NCBI RefSeq assembly: GCF_035582795.1
Contig: NC_134369.1
Coordinates: 56,854,001 to 56,918,000, forward strand
DNA length: 64,000 nucleotides
DNA from: Mycteria americana
Taxonomy: Eukaryota > Chordata > Aves > Ciconiiformes > Ciconiidae
Direction: 5' to 3'
The position numbers were made by a program, and so were the translations under genes. This document shows, in pieces, positions 1 through 12,960 of the stretch (positions are counted from its first letter, which is position 1; each line of letters starts with the position of its first letter). The notes beneath the pieces were generated by a model. It was not told where the DNA came from. It saw only the letters and a list, made by a program, of their open reading frames with translations, and searched no databases.

Positions 1-3000
1 TTTCAGGTTACCCTCTTCTCCATTCCATTTCTAACTATTGCAAATATTTTATGAGTAAAATTCACTGCTAATTTTGAACCGAGTTTGAGAACAGTTTTGA
101 TCTTCCAAAACTATAGTTTTTAAAACAAATGAGTTGAATTGCATTTATTCAGCTCTACCCTTGACTTTATTCACATATATTGAATTGATTCATTCTTGGA
201 CAAGAACTGACTGAAATTCAGTGTCTTAATTTCAGTAGGAGTGTCAGAGATGGAGCAACCTCACCACAGACAGACTTTTCAGAGGATTTACCTGTCCGGT
301 TCAAGTGGCCTGTAAAGAAGGGAAACCATGACTTTCCAGAAGCTTGTAACTGGCAATAAAAGCATTGAGCTGCTTGTCAAATTTAATCCCTTCTCCAAAG
401 ACTTGAGGAATTAGAGATTCTCAGTAAAACAGTGAGAAGTTACTGTTGGGTTTTGTTTTAATCTTTTCCGCAAATATCATTCTTGGAAGCAACGGAATTG
501 TTCTTCTGCAACTCCTAGACAAATACAAAGGTCAGCTTGTGCAGACAGTCAGCATGGAAAATTTCAGCACAAACTGTTCACACTTGAATAGGTTTTAAGC
601 ACACTGGACACTGGGTCTTCAAATAGAAAGGCTCAAGGAAAATTACCACTGTATCTGGCATCCACATGTACTGTATGTACTTTTTGGGTTTTTACCATCC
701 AAATGTGGTCCCGCATAATGCTTAAAATGAAGAGGGGATAGGTGTGATACATTCCTGAAAAGTTTTGCAGGTAAGTTTTCTGCTCCAGAGATTCTCTGAG
801 GAACCATTGATGGGACACCAAAGGCATGTAGCTTGCCAGAAAAGTTTTACTTGACGATTCATGATGCTTTCGTTGCCTGCCTCTAAAAGTTCTTACCAAA
901 AGAAATGACTTTGAGCAGCCCAAATCTGTGTCCACCAAAGCAGTCTTGCCCACCAGCCAGCTGGTCGATAGGTTAGCTTGACCTTCTGCTTCCAGGGCAG
1001 CTTGTTGGGGAAAAGACACATAGCTTTCCTTCCCCTGGATTCAGAGGTCGCAAGGGACAACACATTTAAAGCAGACAAGGCTCTGAAACATCCTTGTTTT
1101 AAATTCTCCCTGAAATTCTTGCATTATTATTATACACGGTGTTTTAACATCACTAAGCTATCACCCAAGCAGCCAATATCTCCGTTTTGTGGGCACAGAG
1201 CCATGCACCCCAAGATTACCCCCCACAGAGATTTGGCTGCCGGGGCGAGCAGGGCAGCAGGCACCGGGCTCGGCCCCTGACCCCGTGCAGGCTCCATACG
1301 TGATGCCGGGCAAGAGGCCGTGCGATGCCTTGCCATCTGTGAAATGGGCACGGTGACGGATTTTCGTGCTCTCTGACTTCTCCCTACTCTCTCCGAGCGG
1401 GCCACAGGTCCGGGCAGGACTTTCTCCTGCTGTGTGGGTACGGTGCCGGGACCTCAGCATCAGGTGATGCCTTCCGATGCCTCAGTGCTATTGAGCGCTA
1501 GCAGGAAGGATCCGGCTTTCCTAAGCAGCTGCAGCTCCCTTCCATTTTGCTCCTAAACGCCTGCCTGCCTTTCAGCTGCCACCGGAGAGGTGGAGCAGAT
1601 GGGTGATCAGGTGCATTTGTATTTTAATCTCTCTCTAAAAGGAACACACGGGCCTTAAAATATTCTGTTAGGCAAATGGCTGCAAATGAGGTGTGAAGCC
1701 CCCAGCCAGGATATACGCCTCATTATGCCATTGGTAGTTCTCTCATCCCCCTTATCCCTCCTTGCACCCCCCTTTTTTTTTAATTTTCCGGTAGGCATCA
1801 ATTAGGTGAGGGCTTTTCATCTTAGACATTGGGATTTTTACTCGGCCTGCTAAGGCTGTCAGGTCTAGTTTGCTGCTGAACAGTTCATGCTTTGGTGCTG
1901 GACAATGCATGAATGTTTAAATTGCTTGAAATGTCTAATTGAATTATCCTCAAATTACAAATCAAAATAGGAAAGGCTGTCTGGCTCACAGGCTCGTTCA
2001 CTAGGTCTGCCGTAGCGTTGCTTTTCTTTATATTTTCTTTTCTGTTTCCGACTACGACTGTGTTAAATGCAACCTTAAATACTGAAAGCATTTCTGTTTG
2101 CGTGTGCAGGGGGAAGTGATGCCGAACGTAAAGGGAAATTTATTCACGTTCCGGCTCTGAGTTCTTTTTGTGCTGCACAAAAACAAGTTCATGAAATTTA
2201 TATCAATGCATAGGAAAGCAAAACAGCCAGCTGCTATTTACAAAGAAACTTCCTTTTTCTTTCAGCCACTGTGATATATAATATAAAATACTTTCAGGCA
2301 GATATATATAAATACCATTTAACTGGGTTTTTTTTATGACAGCTCACAGATTAAGGAAACCAACACGCCAGAAAGAAGATTTGATGTATTTAGCCAGCAC
2401 TTATGATAAAATCAGCTTCTCAAAGCCTTGCCATTTATACAGTTATGTAGAAATTAAAGCCCATAGGATTTTCTTTTATAAGTTGTTAAGGGTGTCCATG
2501 CATCACATTCGCCCTGTCCAGCCCCCTCCGCAGCAGCACTGGAGGCTGAGCAGAAACTCTGGCCAGTGCAATAATGCTACTTTCATGGGTATAATACTTT
2601 TATGGCATTTTATAATATATGATAAAGGGGGTTTGACACCTACCCCCAGCCTCAATCGTTTTGCTGCTATACCTTAACTTGTTCAGTGACTGTCTGTACC
2701 GGGGCCACAACGTGGGTGTTGGTGCTGCATTCTGCACCCAGCAGCTGCCCCATCCCTCCCTCTCCCCAGAAAACACCCCTTCAGGGGCCGCACACTTCAT
2801 CCAGGCGTCGGTGCCTCCCTCCGTGGCTGCCAGGACATCCCATGTGCTCTATGTTAGCCGCTCCGGTAAGGAGCCCTTGCCAGGGCTCACAGCACTGCCC
2901 GGATGCTCCCAGCGGGACGGGCTGGGCCAGGAGCACACCGGAGTGGCACAGACGCTGCTCGGATGCTCAGTCTGATCAGGAGAATTGCTGATCCCCATGG

Positions 3001-5097
3001 ACATACCAAACCTTGCCACGGTGCAAGCAGGAGCAGCAGGACAAGTGTTTAAATGTGGCAGTGTGTGGCAGTTTTGTTTTAACTAGAACCAAAAATAAGT
3101 TCAGAACATGCCAGGAATCTTGGTATTAATATTCCCAGTATTTTTTCCTGAATACTAAAAAAATTAATTAGATTCAAGCCACTTTCAAGGGCAACTTCTC
3201 TGTTAGCTTGCAATTAGACAATTATTTCTGTGCTATAAAAATGATTGAAGACATAATAGTTATGAAAGAACCTTAAGGAAAGGGCTTAGATAAAATCTTT
3301 ATTAAATGGAAGATCAGGTCTGAAGGGATATTTTTGATAGAAAAGAAATATCTATTAATATTAAGAATGTTAACACTTTAGTAACGGAAGACTAATACAT
3401 ACTAAAACATCAGTTGTGGGTTTTTTTTAAACATCTGACTGTTTTGGGGGCAAAGATTATACCTGCATGAATCAAGCATGCCCAAATCAGAGCATCTTTC
3501 AGAAATGGAGAAAGCTGTAATTTGAAACTAATTATACTGGATGTCTATTAAAATGATGTAGACCTTGGCAATGCACGTGTCCAGATGAAACCAGTGAAAT
3601 GCACTTGATAATGATTGTGTATTACTAAAATCACATAATAGACTGCATCTCTCTCATTACAAATCTCTTGCTCCCTCTCCAAATAATATTAAAACCCAGT
3701 AATCTAATTTCTCTCTTGGTATCATAACGCTGGTTCCCAGTGATGGGGCAGCGGAGGAAGAGCGTACCAGGCAACACCAGGCTCTTCAGCATGGCAAGTT
3801 GCTGTGTCTCATATTATTTAGCAATGTTTTCAGCTATGCTCAAGACGTAACCCCGGTTTTAGGTTTGCAGCTCTTCTGCTGTGCTCTAGTCTAATCAGAT
3901 TTGCACCCAATACTCCCGTTGCTTGCTGAAGAGCACTGGTACTTGGGTCATTTTTTAACGAGCTCATGCATTGGTTCCTGTGACCATCTCACCATGACTA
4001 CAGCATGACAAGAGCTCAGCCAAATGGCAGTGAATTCTGGGCTGATATTTTTACTGTTAGTAGGACTTGAGGGCCCTCACCTGAATTTCACCAGGGCTGT
4101 GCCCCACCTTTTTCTGCTGACTGGTTTCCCAGCAGTCTCTTCCCAGTTGTGGCAGTCTCCTCTTCAGAGTGACGTCCTTCTTCCTCTTCTGCAGACTGGA
4201 GGTACAGATGTTGACCCCAGCAGCTTTGATGCCTGAAGCAGGGGCCATGCCTTCCAGAGACATTTTCTTTCTCAGTGGTCACAGGGAGACTTTAACGTGG
4301 AAGTTTTCTTTTGCAAAATATGTCTGATGTTTAAGTCTGCAGGATATCATAGTATATGGCATAATGGCTATTGCTGTAATTCATTAAACTGCCACTTGAT
4401 CATTTTGCGTTAGCGTTGGTCTATCCCGTTTCAGGGCTCCTTAAACTGGGATATGAAATAATTCTCAAGGGACCAATGAAAACTGTTAGGGAATATTGTC
4501 TTGGGAATTAAAGGCAACCAAGATGCCTCCCCATTTAAAATAAAATCCTCCCAGCCCCTGGCTGGTATTCAGCTGAGCTCACTGAGGTAGCTGGTGGTCC
4601 CTGGGGAGTTGCTTTAGGCTCCTCCTGTGGCTGGGGAAGGAAGAGCCCGGCCGTGAAGGAGCAGGTTGTGATGGCCCCTTGGCTTCAGAGGACCTCACAC
4701 AGACTGTGCTCTTCACCCCTGTCTGGTAAAGGCATAAAACTGTAGGGGTGAATCCCAGCCAAAGGATCCAGGTTTAGCTACTGTGTTGTCTCTGTTGTCA
4801 GTGTTGATCTGCTGAAGGAATGGTCCATAATTTGCTTTTGTTCTTGCATGAGACTGAAACTGCAGGGTTAGGCGAGACAGAACCAGAACCCAGCTGGACA
4901 CGGGTGTGAGCAGCAGCCACGAGCTTCTCCAAAACCAGAACAGAAACTGTTCAAGCAAGCAGGTTAATTTGGGCAGTAAGAGAGGTGCCTGAAGAGGCAC
5001 TGCAGCCATTCCTCCCTTCAGTACTTCTCTTCAACGTGTAGACTCTCTTCTCAGCTACATAACCGACAGGACACAGGAAACTTTTTACAAGTACATT
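1..5097. other. Flanking DNA beyond the PRIMA1 3' end; no gene recognised
   Basis: No open frame here resembles a known protein, and I see no splice-consistent exon. About 1215-1430 and 2690-2970 are more GC-rich than their surroundings. In mammals the neighbour on this side is UNC79, convergent with PRIMA1, so part of its 3' UTR could fall here, but nothing in the sequence lets me confirm this. Confidence 0.5.
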
Positions 5098-5112
5098 TTT
5101 ATTTAAAATAAA
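5098..5112. terminator. Back-to-back polyadenylation signals on both strands
   Basis: Minus-strand AATAAA lies at 5103-5098 and plus-strand AATAAA at 5107-5112, within 15 bp. Downstream on the minus strand (about 5085-5050) there is a T/GT-rich stretch such as TTTCCTGTGTCCTGTCGG, as expected beyond a cleavage site. This could end PRIMA1 and, on the plus strand, a convergent neighbour. In AT-rich DNA such motifs also arise by chance. Confidence 0.3.
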
Positions 5113-7355
5113 AATTAATTATGGTGCCTTTTTAAAATAGGGTACTGCACAATCTGTATATGCAACACAGTTTTTGGTACGGAACATATTTATTGAGCAA
5201 TATCCTTAAATACTAAATATACATTAATGGCTTGTTTGAGAAACATGACAACATTAATTCTGATACTTTTTTCTCTTTAGTCATTTAACCACTGATACAG
5301 ATTTCCTATAAACAATATTCGTTTTCATCTGTACATGTGGTACACAGTCAAGAAGGCAGATCTTAGAATATTTACATTCATGCATTGATTTAAACACACT
5401 ATTTTGCAGTTTAAAATAATATATTTTTGTTTGTACAGGTGCAGGGAGTATTGTAAAATACATATCTACCATAGGCCTGATTCTCCATTGCTTGGCAGCA
5501 TCTATGGTCATGACCTGGTTGGAGCAGGAGGCCCACACTCGATTCACATGCTGTGACCATATGGCATGCAAGACTGGACAATTAGGTCTCTGTATAGATA
5601 TATATCAATATATTTATATCTTATACTTCGTAGAACTCTCCTCTTTCCTTCCACGCCTGCTTGTGCAGCATCTATCCAAGGTAGAGATGCTTTCCTGGTC
5701 ACACTGCTGTGTCGGGTCTGAGCCAGGAAGGGCGGCAGGGCTGCGGCTTCAGCTCCACCTTCCCGGCGCTGCCGAGGACTGAGGAAACTCAACACTTTGC
5801 AGCTCGGGCCCTTAAAGTGCATTCCCTGCTTGCATCTGCCAGTGGTGATCCTTGAGAAGAAATTTTGAGTTGATGCTCTCCCTCAGGCTGAACACGGCAG
5901 TTTTCTGAGTCTGTCTGGTGGTGGTCAGAGGGCTCAGAGCAGAGCAGTTAACTTCTGCGTAGAAATTGGCCACCTTTTCATCTGCCGGGAATCTGGCTAT
6001 TTTGTGAATGGAGCTATGCAGGACCTTTCTACGCCTGATATTTTGGTGGCTAAAAATAAACTAGAAGTGCTTGTAAAGCTGTATTTTGGATTGCCAGTTC
6101 CCCAGATCCAGGGTCACTGCTTAGTGAAGCCCTTATCCATCAAGCCTATTCCTTTCCCTTTGTATTTAATTATAGTACAATAGGGAAGCACAGAACCCTC
6201 TTTTATAAAAGCTTTGCAAGTAGTCTGTAGAGTGTTAAACACAACCTTAAACCACATCAGCAAACTTCAGAAATCATTCCTCAATGACACCGCCTTTCTA
6301 GCCTCTCTGTTCTGAAGACTCACATCTGCTTCCAGTATACTTTTCCAAGCGCCTTTCTGAAGATCACCTTAAATTTTGGTGCAATGTAGTCAACTGTACT
6401 TAGGCAGGAATCTAAAGGCAAAACTACCCTGTGCAGGATTTCCCATCTCTTCCTGCCGAGGAGCTGTGCGAGTGCTGAGAGCAAAGGCTCTGGACCAGCA
6501 GAGGAGCAGCTCTCAGCCTGTCTGCTGCTGCTCTTCTGGGGCCAACGGATTAAAAAAGCACACCGGGGAATGTTTGTTTATGAAATATTATGGTGATGAT
6601 GTGCCCAAATACGTTTATTTAATATCACCAGCATGTTGGATATAATGATAGTGTAAATCTGCCTATGCAAATAGGATATATCTATGTCTCCGAAAATACT
6701 GCCACAGAGCTGGTAAGTATTTTTATCTTGATTATACAGATGGGTAAATTGAGGCACAGAGAGGCAAAATTACTTGCTAGTAAACAGCAGATCAGTGGCA
6801 AAGTTGAAAGTAGATCCCAGTCCCCACATGCTGCTCCTTGAAATGTCCTGCCTCCCTGCTCTCCATGAAGTTTGAAATGCTTATGGTCCACTGAGGAGAC
6901 CTCAGGGGGCCTGGGGTGGATTTGCTCGTGGGTTATGTCATGCACCAGGGTTTTCTCTCACTGAGGACGTTTTACCATTGACATCGCTGAAAGTCAGCCA
7001 GTGTCCGGTGACCATCTCTTTAGACTTTTTCTGGCAAAACCAGACACATTTGGATGGACATAATGAGCTACAAATCGCTTTTGTGATTTTGGCGTTACAG
7101 AACATGCCTTTAAAGCTGTATTAGGAAATAAATAAAATAAACAACCTTTAGGAGAAAGTGCTAATTCTGAGCCCGTGTCATGCTAAACTCATCTGCATTC
7201 ATACATTATACTCTCAGCTAACATGCAACCAGTCTCAAACTATGCCACATTTAGGCAGAAACAACTGGAGTAAAAAAAGAAAGGCAAACATAGGTAACTA
7301 CACCAAAATAAATGTTATAGCTTAAAAAATATTCTAGAAATATACTTGCAATATC

Positions 7356-7361
7356 TTTATT
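7356..7361 (-). terminator. Candidate PRIMA1 polyadenylation signal (AATAAA)
   Basis: This is the first canonical AATAAA on the minus strand after the stop codon, about 2.1 kb downstream. An ATTAAA variant at 8933-8928 is closer. The call rests on the motif alone. Confidence 0.3.
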
Positions 7362-9446
7362 ATAGTATTTAGGGGCTAAGTGCTTTAGGCAATCAACATT
7401 TGGGATACTAGACCCAAAGTGTAAATTAATCCCACTTTGGATCTAAGAACATATCACTGTGTCTTTTGCAAGCACACAACATGAATGTGGCAGGGAATGA
7501 TCGTACCCTTGGGCAAAGGGTTACTTAGTCCCTTTCACTTTTGTAATTGCATTCACTTCTCAAGAAAGTCTAGCCTTTAAAAAATAATTTTATGTAGCTA
7601 AATTTCTACATAGTGATGACAAGCTAAAAAGCTAAATGAGTAACTCCATAAATTCCTCAACAGCAGTGTATAGCAGCATTTCATTTCATCATTGAAAAGA
7701 TACTTCTATTTACATACACCCTATTGTTCAATAGGTAATAGAAAACTAGAGATGGGCCTGAGCTGAAACTGCTGATTTGAACATCCTGGAGCTTTTTTGG
7801 GGAAGGTCTGCAGAATATCGTCTTCCTCTACCATCAGCCCAAACTCTACATCCCAGCAGTAGACCAACCGCAGACAGGAATGCATTCAAAATCAAGGTCT
7901 GATTCCTGCAGTTCAGGCACATCCTTATATAAAACTGAAAGCATCGGTGTGTTGCAGTACCGAGGGACGTGATGGCCGGGGCGCGGCCACATCCCAGAGT
8001 GAGACGGTCAGCGCCTGGGAGTTACTCACAGACATGGAGACCAAATGGTATGGAAGCTTGATGTCCAGACAAGAAGCCAGGGTGGAAATTTGTCTTTCAC
8101 TGCATCACTACTTTCAGCACAGAGGTAAATGGAGACATACACGTGGAGGTGTGACACGAAGGAAAGTTTTCAGGAGGTGGGGAAAGACCAGCATCTCGGC
8201 TAGTCTCATTGCCTTTATCCTAAGGGTTACTTACTGAGTCTAACCTGAGATCCTACGCGAAATGAATCTGGGTGGATTTGGCTTTGCTTTAAGTAGTCTG
8301 CAATCCACGTCACGGAAAGTACAACACTAAGCTATTATGCTGAATTTGGCACGATTGGCAGCCTCTGCCCAGGAGAGGCAGAGACTGAGTTAACGTGGGC
8401 ACAACCAGCTCACCAGACCCTCAAAGTCATCCTCCAAGCCAGACCTACAATGTCCTCGGTGGGTCAGTTCAGGAGACTCGACGCTTTCAGGAAACAACAC
8501 TAATCAGTGAATGAAGAGGACTTCAAAGGGCTGCTAGTCCTTTCAACACAATCCCGCCCAAATACTCACGACAAGATGTAAACAACATCTTTCCTGTAGG
8601 GGTTTTCCTGGGGAATCAGCGTGATGCAAACACAGAGAAACGTGCAGAATTTCACAAAGGAAGAACTTTTTTAAAGATAAAAAATAGTGTGATGCAAAAA
8701 AGAAGGCTGATTATGAAGTAATAACATTCAAAGCACCTCTTAATAATATTTCTCTTTCAATAGCAATGCTAATTGCTAAAATCTGACATGTTGATTTCTT
8801 TTGCCTGAAAAGTCTTCAGCCATGGAAATTGCATAGTCACCAGACCACGGATGAATTTCCTGGGTTAAGTCACAAGTTCATGCAATTTTTGGTTGCTTGA
8901 TGGCTTAACAGAAAACTTTTTTCCCTTTTTAATAATAAAATAATAAGAATTATAAGAATGAAGTGTAAGCGTACAAAACTGCACAGGCTGGAGAAGCACA
9001 TAGGTGACAGCTCCCACCCGTGACCCTCAGACCCACTTATAATAAGCTGCTGCCACTCTGGCAGATCACCTGCTCCTCAAAAGATCCTATTTAAGCAGCT
9101 TTTTGTGGACACTCAATTCAAACTGAAAAGTGGGGGGGGAAAAAGGAAGAAGAAGAAGTGAGAGGCATCGCGACATCGCTTTCACGAGATGCAGCATGCA
9201 ATACTTATGCCTCTGTGAGGCCTCTTCTCCAGGCAGCCCAGGTGGGCGAATTTATCCTCCCTTGGAGAAGCAGCAAGCCTGAAGAGCAGCCTGATTTTCT
9301 CTTCTGAATCACTGATGCGTGCATTATTTCTGAAATGAAGTCCTTGGCCACAGCTCCTTTCGTTGCCTTATTTCACCCACCTCGCATACTCCATGTGTGT
9401 GCTTTGAAAGTTTACCACCTCCTGCGCCTCGGCGGGGATTCGGGGA

Positions 9447-9546
9447 TTATACAACTGCATTGTTATCAACTGTTTTGTTGTTTTGGGAGGAGGTCATTGC
9501 ATATTCAGCCCGACTGGTTCCGTTCTCTTCTTTTCTCATTGGTTTC
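9447..9546 (-). CDS. PRIMA1: PRIMA1 coding exon 4: cytoplasmic tail and stop codon
   Basis: The acceptor is GGGATCACCCAAG|GAAACC (first base 9546). The pyrimidine tract is not adjacent but lies about 30-50 bases upstream, with no AG in between. The first base completes Arg125. The exon then encodes 32 residues, from KPMRKEENGTSRAEYAM to VDNNAVV, and stops at TAA (9449-9447). RKxENGTSxAEYxM and the final NNAVV match the conserved PRiMA cytoplasmic tail. This is the longer isoform I tail. The final A-V-V would fit a class II PDZ ligand, which is only an inference. The upstream portion of the open frame (9547-9731) is intronic and does not resemble the family. Confidence 0.96.
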
Positions 9547-10032
9547 CTTGGGTGATCCCAGGTTCGGTGATGTATAGGCAGGGTGGGGGGAGAAGAAAGG
9601 ACAGAGATAAACATCTTCTTCATCAATACATATTGAAAGCAAGGACATGTAAGGTGCAGCATACCACTGAACTTTTCCTTTCTCTTTTCCCTTTCTAAAC
9701 ATAGGTCAAACCAGCAGTTAAATTTTGTCAAGCCTCATGATCCACCTGGAAGATGAGGGGTCTGGTCCTAAGCCCTGTTGATGGGCAGTTGGTCTCCCCG
9801 TGCTAGCCTGTGTATAGATACAGGTGTGTATGTTGCATGAGACAAAGGCTGCTGGAAGGAGAGCCCTCCACCACCACGTTCATCCCTGGAATGGGGGCTT
9901 GGGCGCTGGGTCAGGATCTGCCTTGGGGCAGTCCTGGGCCTTTTTCCTCAAAGTGCAACATCATTCAAACTGGGATGATGACCAGTCATGTCCACTGAGG
10001 ACCCAACTCACTCACCAGTCATCATAAAACCG

Positions 10033-10304
10033 CCATGTTTGGTCACTAGGAGAGGATTCATCTGACCAGTGTAGTTATGTGCATCTGTGGTGACCACCCC
10101 AGACTACCTTCACAGTCAATGGAGAGAAACAGGCACTTTTAAAACACAGTTCAGAACAGCTTAAAGTGGATACCCAAAATAAGTCAGACGCTTTGTGCCC
10201 AAGGCATTCATGTTTCTCTCCATTGTCTGTGAAGGAAGGCTGGTTTGCTTGCCCAGACACAGATGTCCGTGTTCTAGGTGTCTGAGTTAGTGACTGAAAC
10301 ATGG
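10033..10304. repeat. Long imperfect inverted repeat, possibly a relic MITE
   Basis: The best-matched core pairs 10107-10131 with the reverse complement of 10211-10235: 24 of 25 bases match, including GTTTCTCTCCATTG. Pairing resumes outward around the same centre (about 10170), at CATCTGTG (10082-10089) with CACAGATG (10258-10265), and at CCATGTTTGGTCACTAG (10033-10049) with TTAGTGACTGAAACATGG (10287-10304). Arms of about 100 bp surround an 80-bp unpaired middle. Such palindromic structure is typical of decayed foldback or MITE DNA transposons, but I do not recognise the family. In the PRIMA1 intron it would fold into an RNA hairpin. Confidence 0.75.
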
Positions 10305-11838
10305 TGCCTGCTGTGATCTACCAGTCCCCCAGCACCAACCACTGAGGCTTCCGCTTTTTATTTTGTTTGGTGGTCACTGGCACCGTTTGGTAACACAGGC
10401 CAGGACCACCAATGCTAATTGTGAGGCAATTCAGGAAATGCCCAGCAAGTGCAGAAATCTGACAAGCGTCTGCACATCATGGAACAAAATAATCTTATTT
10501 GGGATTTTAAAGTGACTCTGAAAAGGGAGACCTAAGCATAAGTCCTATAACAGACCATGTTACATCATGTAAGTGTTTCCCCCACAACTTCTCTCCTCAA
10601 AAGTGGTGTGACCTATATTTAAAGCTGAAGCTGTACACATAGTAGGAGGAAAAAGCTTTGTTCTTTCCACATGGATATTTCAGACATTAGTGCTTTGAGT
10701 TTAAGGTGCTTCTAAGGGCAGAAAGAGGACCAAATAAACAACTGCAATACAACAGTCAGTCTGTGCTATTGTTCTTGACGTTGTTTAACAAAACAAACAA
10801 CAATTAATAGAAAAATAGTTAATGACATTGAATTTCAGCAAAGTGAAAGATTTATGGAGAATTATTACAGGAAGATATATTTGTTTTGCTTGTAATCTCA
10901 AAGAAAATACTTCTGATTGTGATATCTTGCACCGCTCTTTAGCTGGTAAGAGTTAAGGCTTGTTAATATTAGCCGCGATTCCAGCTGTTAGAGAATGGAA
11001 ATGGAAGGGAAGGGGAGACTACGAGCTTTGTTGAACCCTTTTTCAGCCATTAACATGCTGTGCCTGTCTGTATCTGACACAAGCTTCTGCGGCTCCGTCT
11101 TTCATGACATTGTAAAGCATCCATCCACCCCGCCACATCCCTGACAAGAGGAATGGAGAATCTGACGGCAATACTCTTATTATTTCCTGGGCAGGAAAAG
11201 TGGTGTGGCTGTCTTTAAACTTCCCTGTTGCTTTCAAAAATTCCAACCCTGACAATCAGCTCTATGAATGATCAAAAACGGAAGACATTTTGGCCACTTC
11301 TACTTGCTCTCTGTTTGTCTCCTGTTTACCCCTTCTTTCTTTCTTTTGGTGTTCTATGTGTTTCTGCACCTCTCCAGTTCCATTTGCTTTCCCTGTTTAG
11401 CCTCTTCTTCTTTCTTCATGTTAAAAAATGTCTTCCTCTCATTTTAATCTTTTCTAGATAGTGATTTCAAGACCGACTTCTTCAGTCCTCCTGAAAGTCT
11501 TTTTTCCCTTCCTCCCCCTTTTTTTGCTTCAGTTTCTCTTCTGAGAGCAGCCGTTTGCTCTTTCTGCTCCCCAGGCTGGTCTCCCAGCACAGACCTGGGA
11601 GGTTTGGAGACTCTCCTCTGATGGTGAAACCTCTCTGAAGGCACTGCTGGAGAGGTTGCCGGTGATATTACACCACTGGCACTAGCATGCATTGGAAGTG
11701 TATTTTTTCAGAGCCTGCAAAAAGCAGAACGGAGATTTTATCAGGGTTCTGCTTCTGCCTTATCAACTGCTCAGGCCTAGTGCTAGCAAAACAGAGCAAC
11801 TACTTTCTTGGGTCTCAATGAAATGGCTATTTGAGGCA

Positions 11839-11858
11839 TTTATTTATTTATTTATTTT
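11839..11858. repeat. TTTA tetranucleotide microsatellite
   Basis: About four to five TTTA units, followed by a T run, within the intron. Confidence 0.8.
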
Positions 11859-12095
11859 TGGCAGACACAAAAGTTCAGGCTTGGAGAATGCTCTGTTTAA
11901 CTCCTTCACTCGATTTATTTCCAAGTGCATGTCAGGCATGGATTTGGGGTCAAACGTGCCTCAGTTGCACCATATAAATGATGGGCTTGACAGACTTGTA
12001 TGCACTTGTCACAGTGATTAAAATTGACCTATGTATGTAGATATGCAAAGTCATTTTGGCCTGTTGTGATTTTTCTACTGCCCTTTTGCATTAGG

Positions 12096-12145
12096 GCACT
12101 AGCTCTTTCTGTGCCACTAGCTCTGTGTGCCACTAGCTCTTTTTT
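12096..12145. repeat. Three-copy tandem duplication of about 16-17 bp
   Basis: The phrase GCACTAGCTCTTT or GCCACTAGCTCT recurs three times, starting near 12096, 12113 and 12129, with only small differences between copies. Confidence 0.8.
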
Positions 12146-12910
12146 ACCTCAAATTTCATCCACTGTTGAGAAGCATGCAAGTTTTCCTCTTACACACCAA
12201 GGGGAGCCCTTTTATCCTATTTTCTGCCTGATAAGCTAGGTTATGCAAGATCTTCCTATGTGTAATACTCCAAGCCCGCTTTCAGCTGAAGTGCTGTGGC
12301 CCTGTATTTCTGCATTTCCATTCCAGAGTCGCTCTTCATTGGTGAAAGTGATGTTTCAGATTAGTGAGGGAATGAGTAGGGAACTGTTCGTATCTGTGAC
12401 ATACTCACTTGGTGGCAGGCGAAATGGGCTGTTCACTAACAAGTGCTTTGCATTGCTTTACAGTATGATTTGCTACACATTGTGCTTTGATGTTTAGCAA
12501 ACAAATTGGTGCACTCTTCATGCCAAACATCTGCGAATGAAAGGTACATGCCACTCTGTACAGCTCAGTACGCGCCTGAAATGATGCATCAGGGTCCGTA
12601 ATGACCTCTCCACCATGCATGCATTAATTTGCATGAGTCCTAAAATCAAGAAAGCATCAAACAGCTATTTAATAGTGTATTTCACATGTCAAGCTTCAAT
12701 TTCAGATGATGTTCTGATCGCATTATAAATCTTATTTATCAAAGAAATTGGCCTGTCCTATTGGCTTGTACCAGTTTTCTGCACAGTCCTGTGTAAAGGT
12801 CAACATAACGATGCACAGTCAAACGTAATTTGTATGTTCTGTCTTTAGAAAATTTCTTAGAGGAGACACAGTTTTTGGCCCTTGGTCACGTTTAGTCACA
12901 AAACTCAGTT

Positions 12911-12960
12911 GGCATATTTGACAAAACCCTCCCTGCCTGGCATATTTGACAAAACCCTCC
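12911..12960. repeat. Perfect 22-bp direct repeat, period 28
   Basis: GGCATATTTGACAAAACCCT plus CC occurs at 12911-12932 and again at 12939-12960, separated by CTGCCT. Exact identity suggests a recent local duplication. Confidence 0.9.

Larger units (their letters stand above)
5098..9446 (-). other. PRIMA1: Possible PRIMA1 3' UTR (maximum extent)
   Basis: This 4.3 kb lies immediately after the stop codon with no other gene visible. Candidate polyadenylation signals on the minus strand, in order from the stop, are ATTAAA at 8933-8928 and AATAAA at 7361-7356, 6619-6614, 5194-5189 and 5103-5098. Choosing among them would give 3' UTRs of about 0.5, 2.1, 2.8, 4.3 or 4.35 kb. Transcript data are needed to pick one; the extent given is the longest option. 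Confidence 0.3.

Noticed and set aside
1..5000. Coding exons of UNC79 or another syntenic neighbour
   Set aside because: Expected by synteny on this side, but no open frame with splice sites resembled a known protein, so none is claimed.
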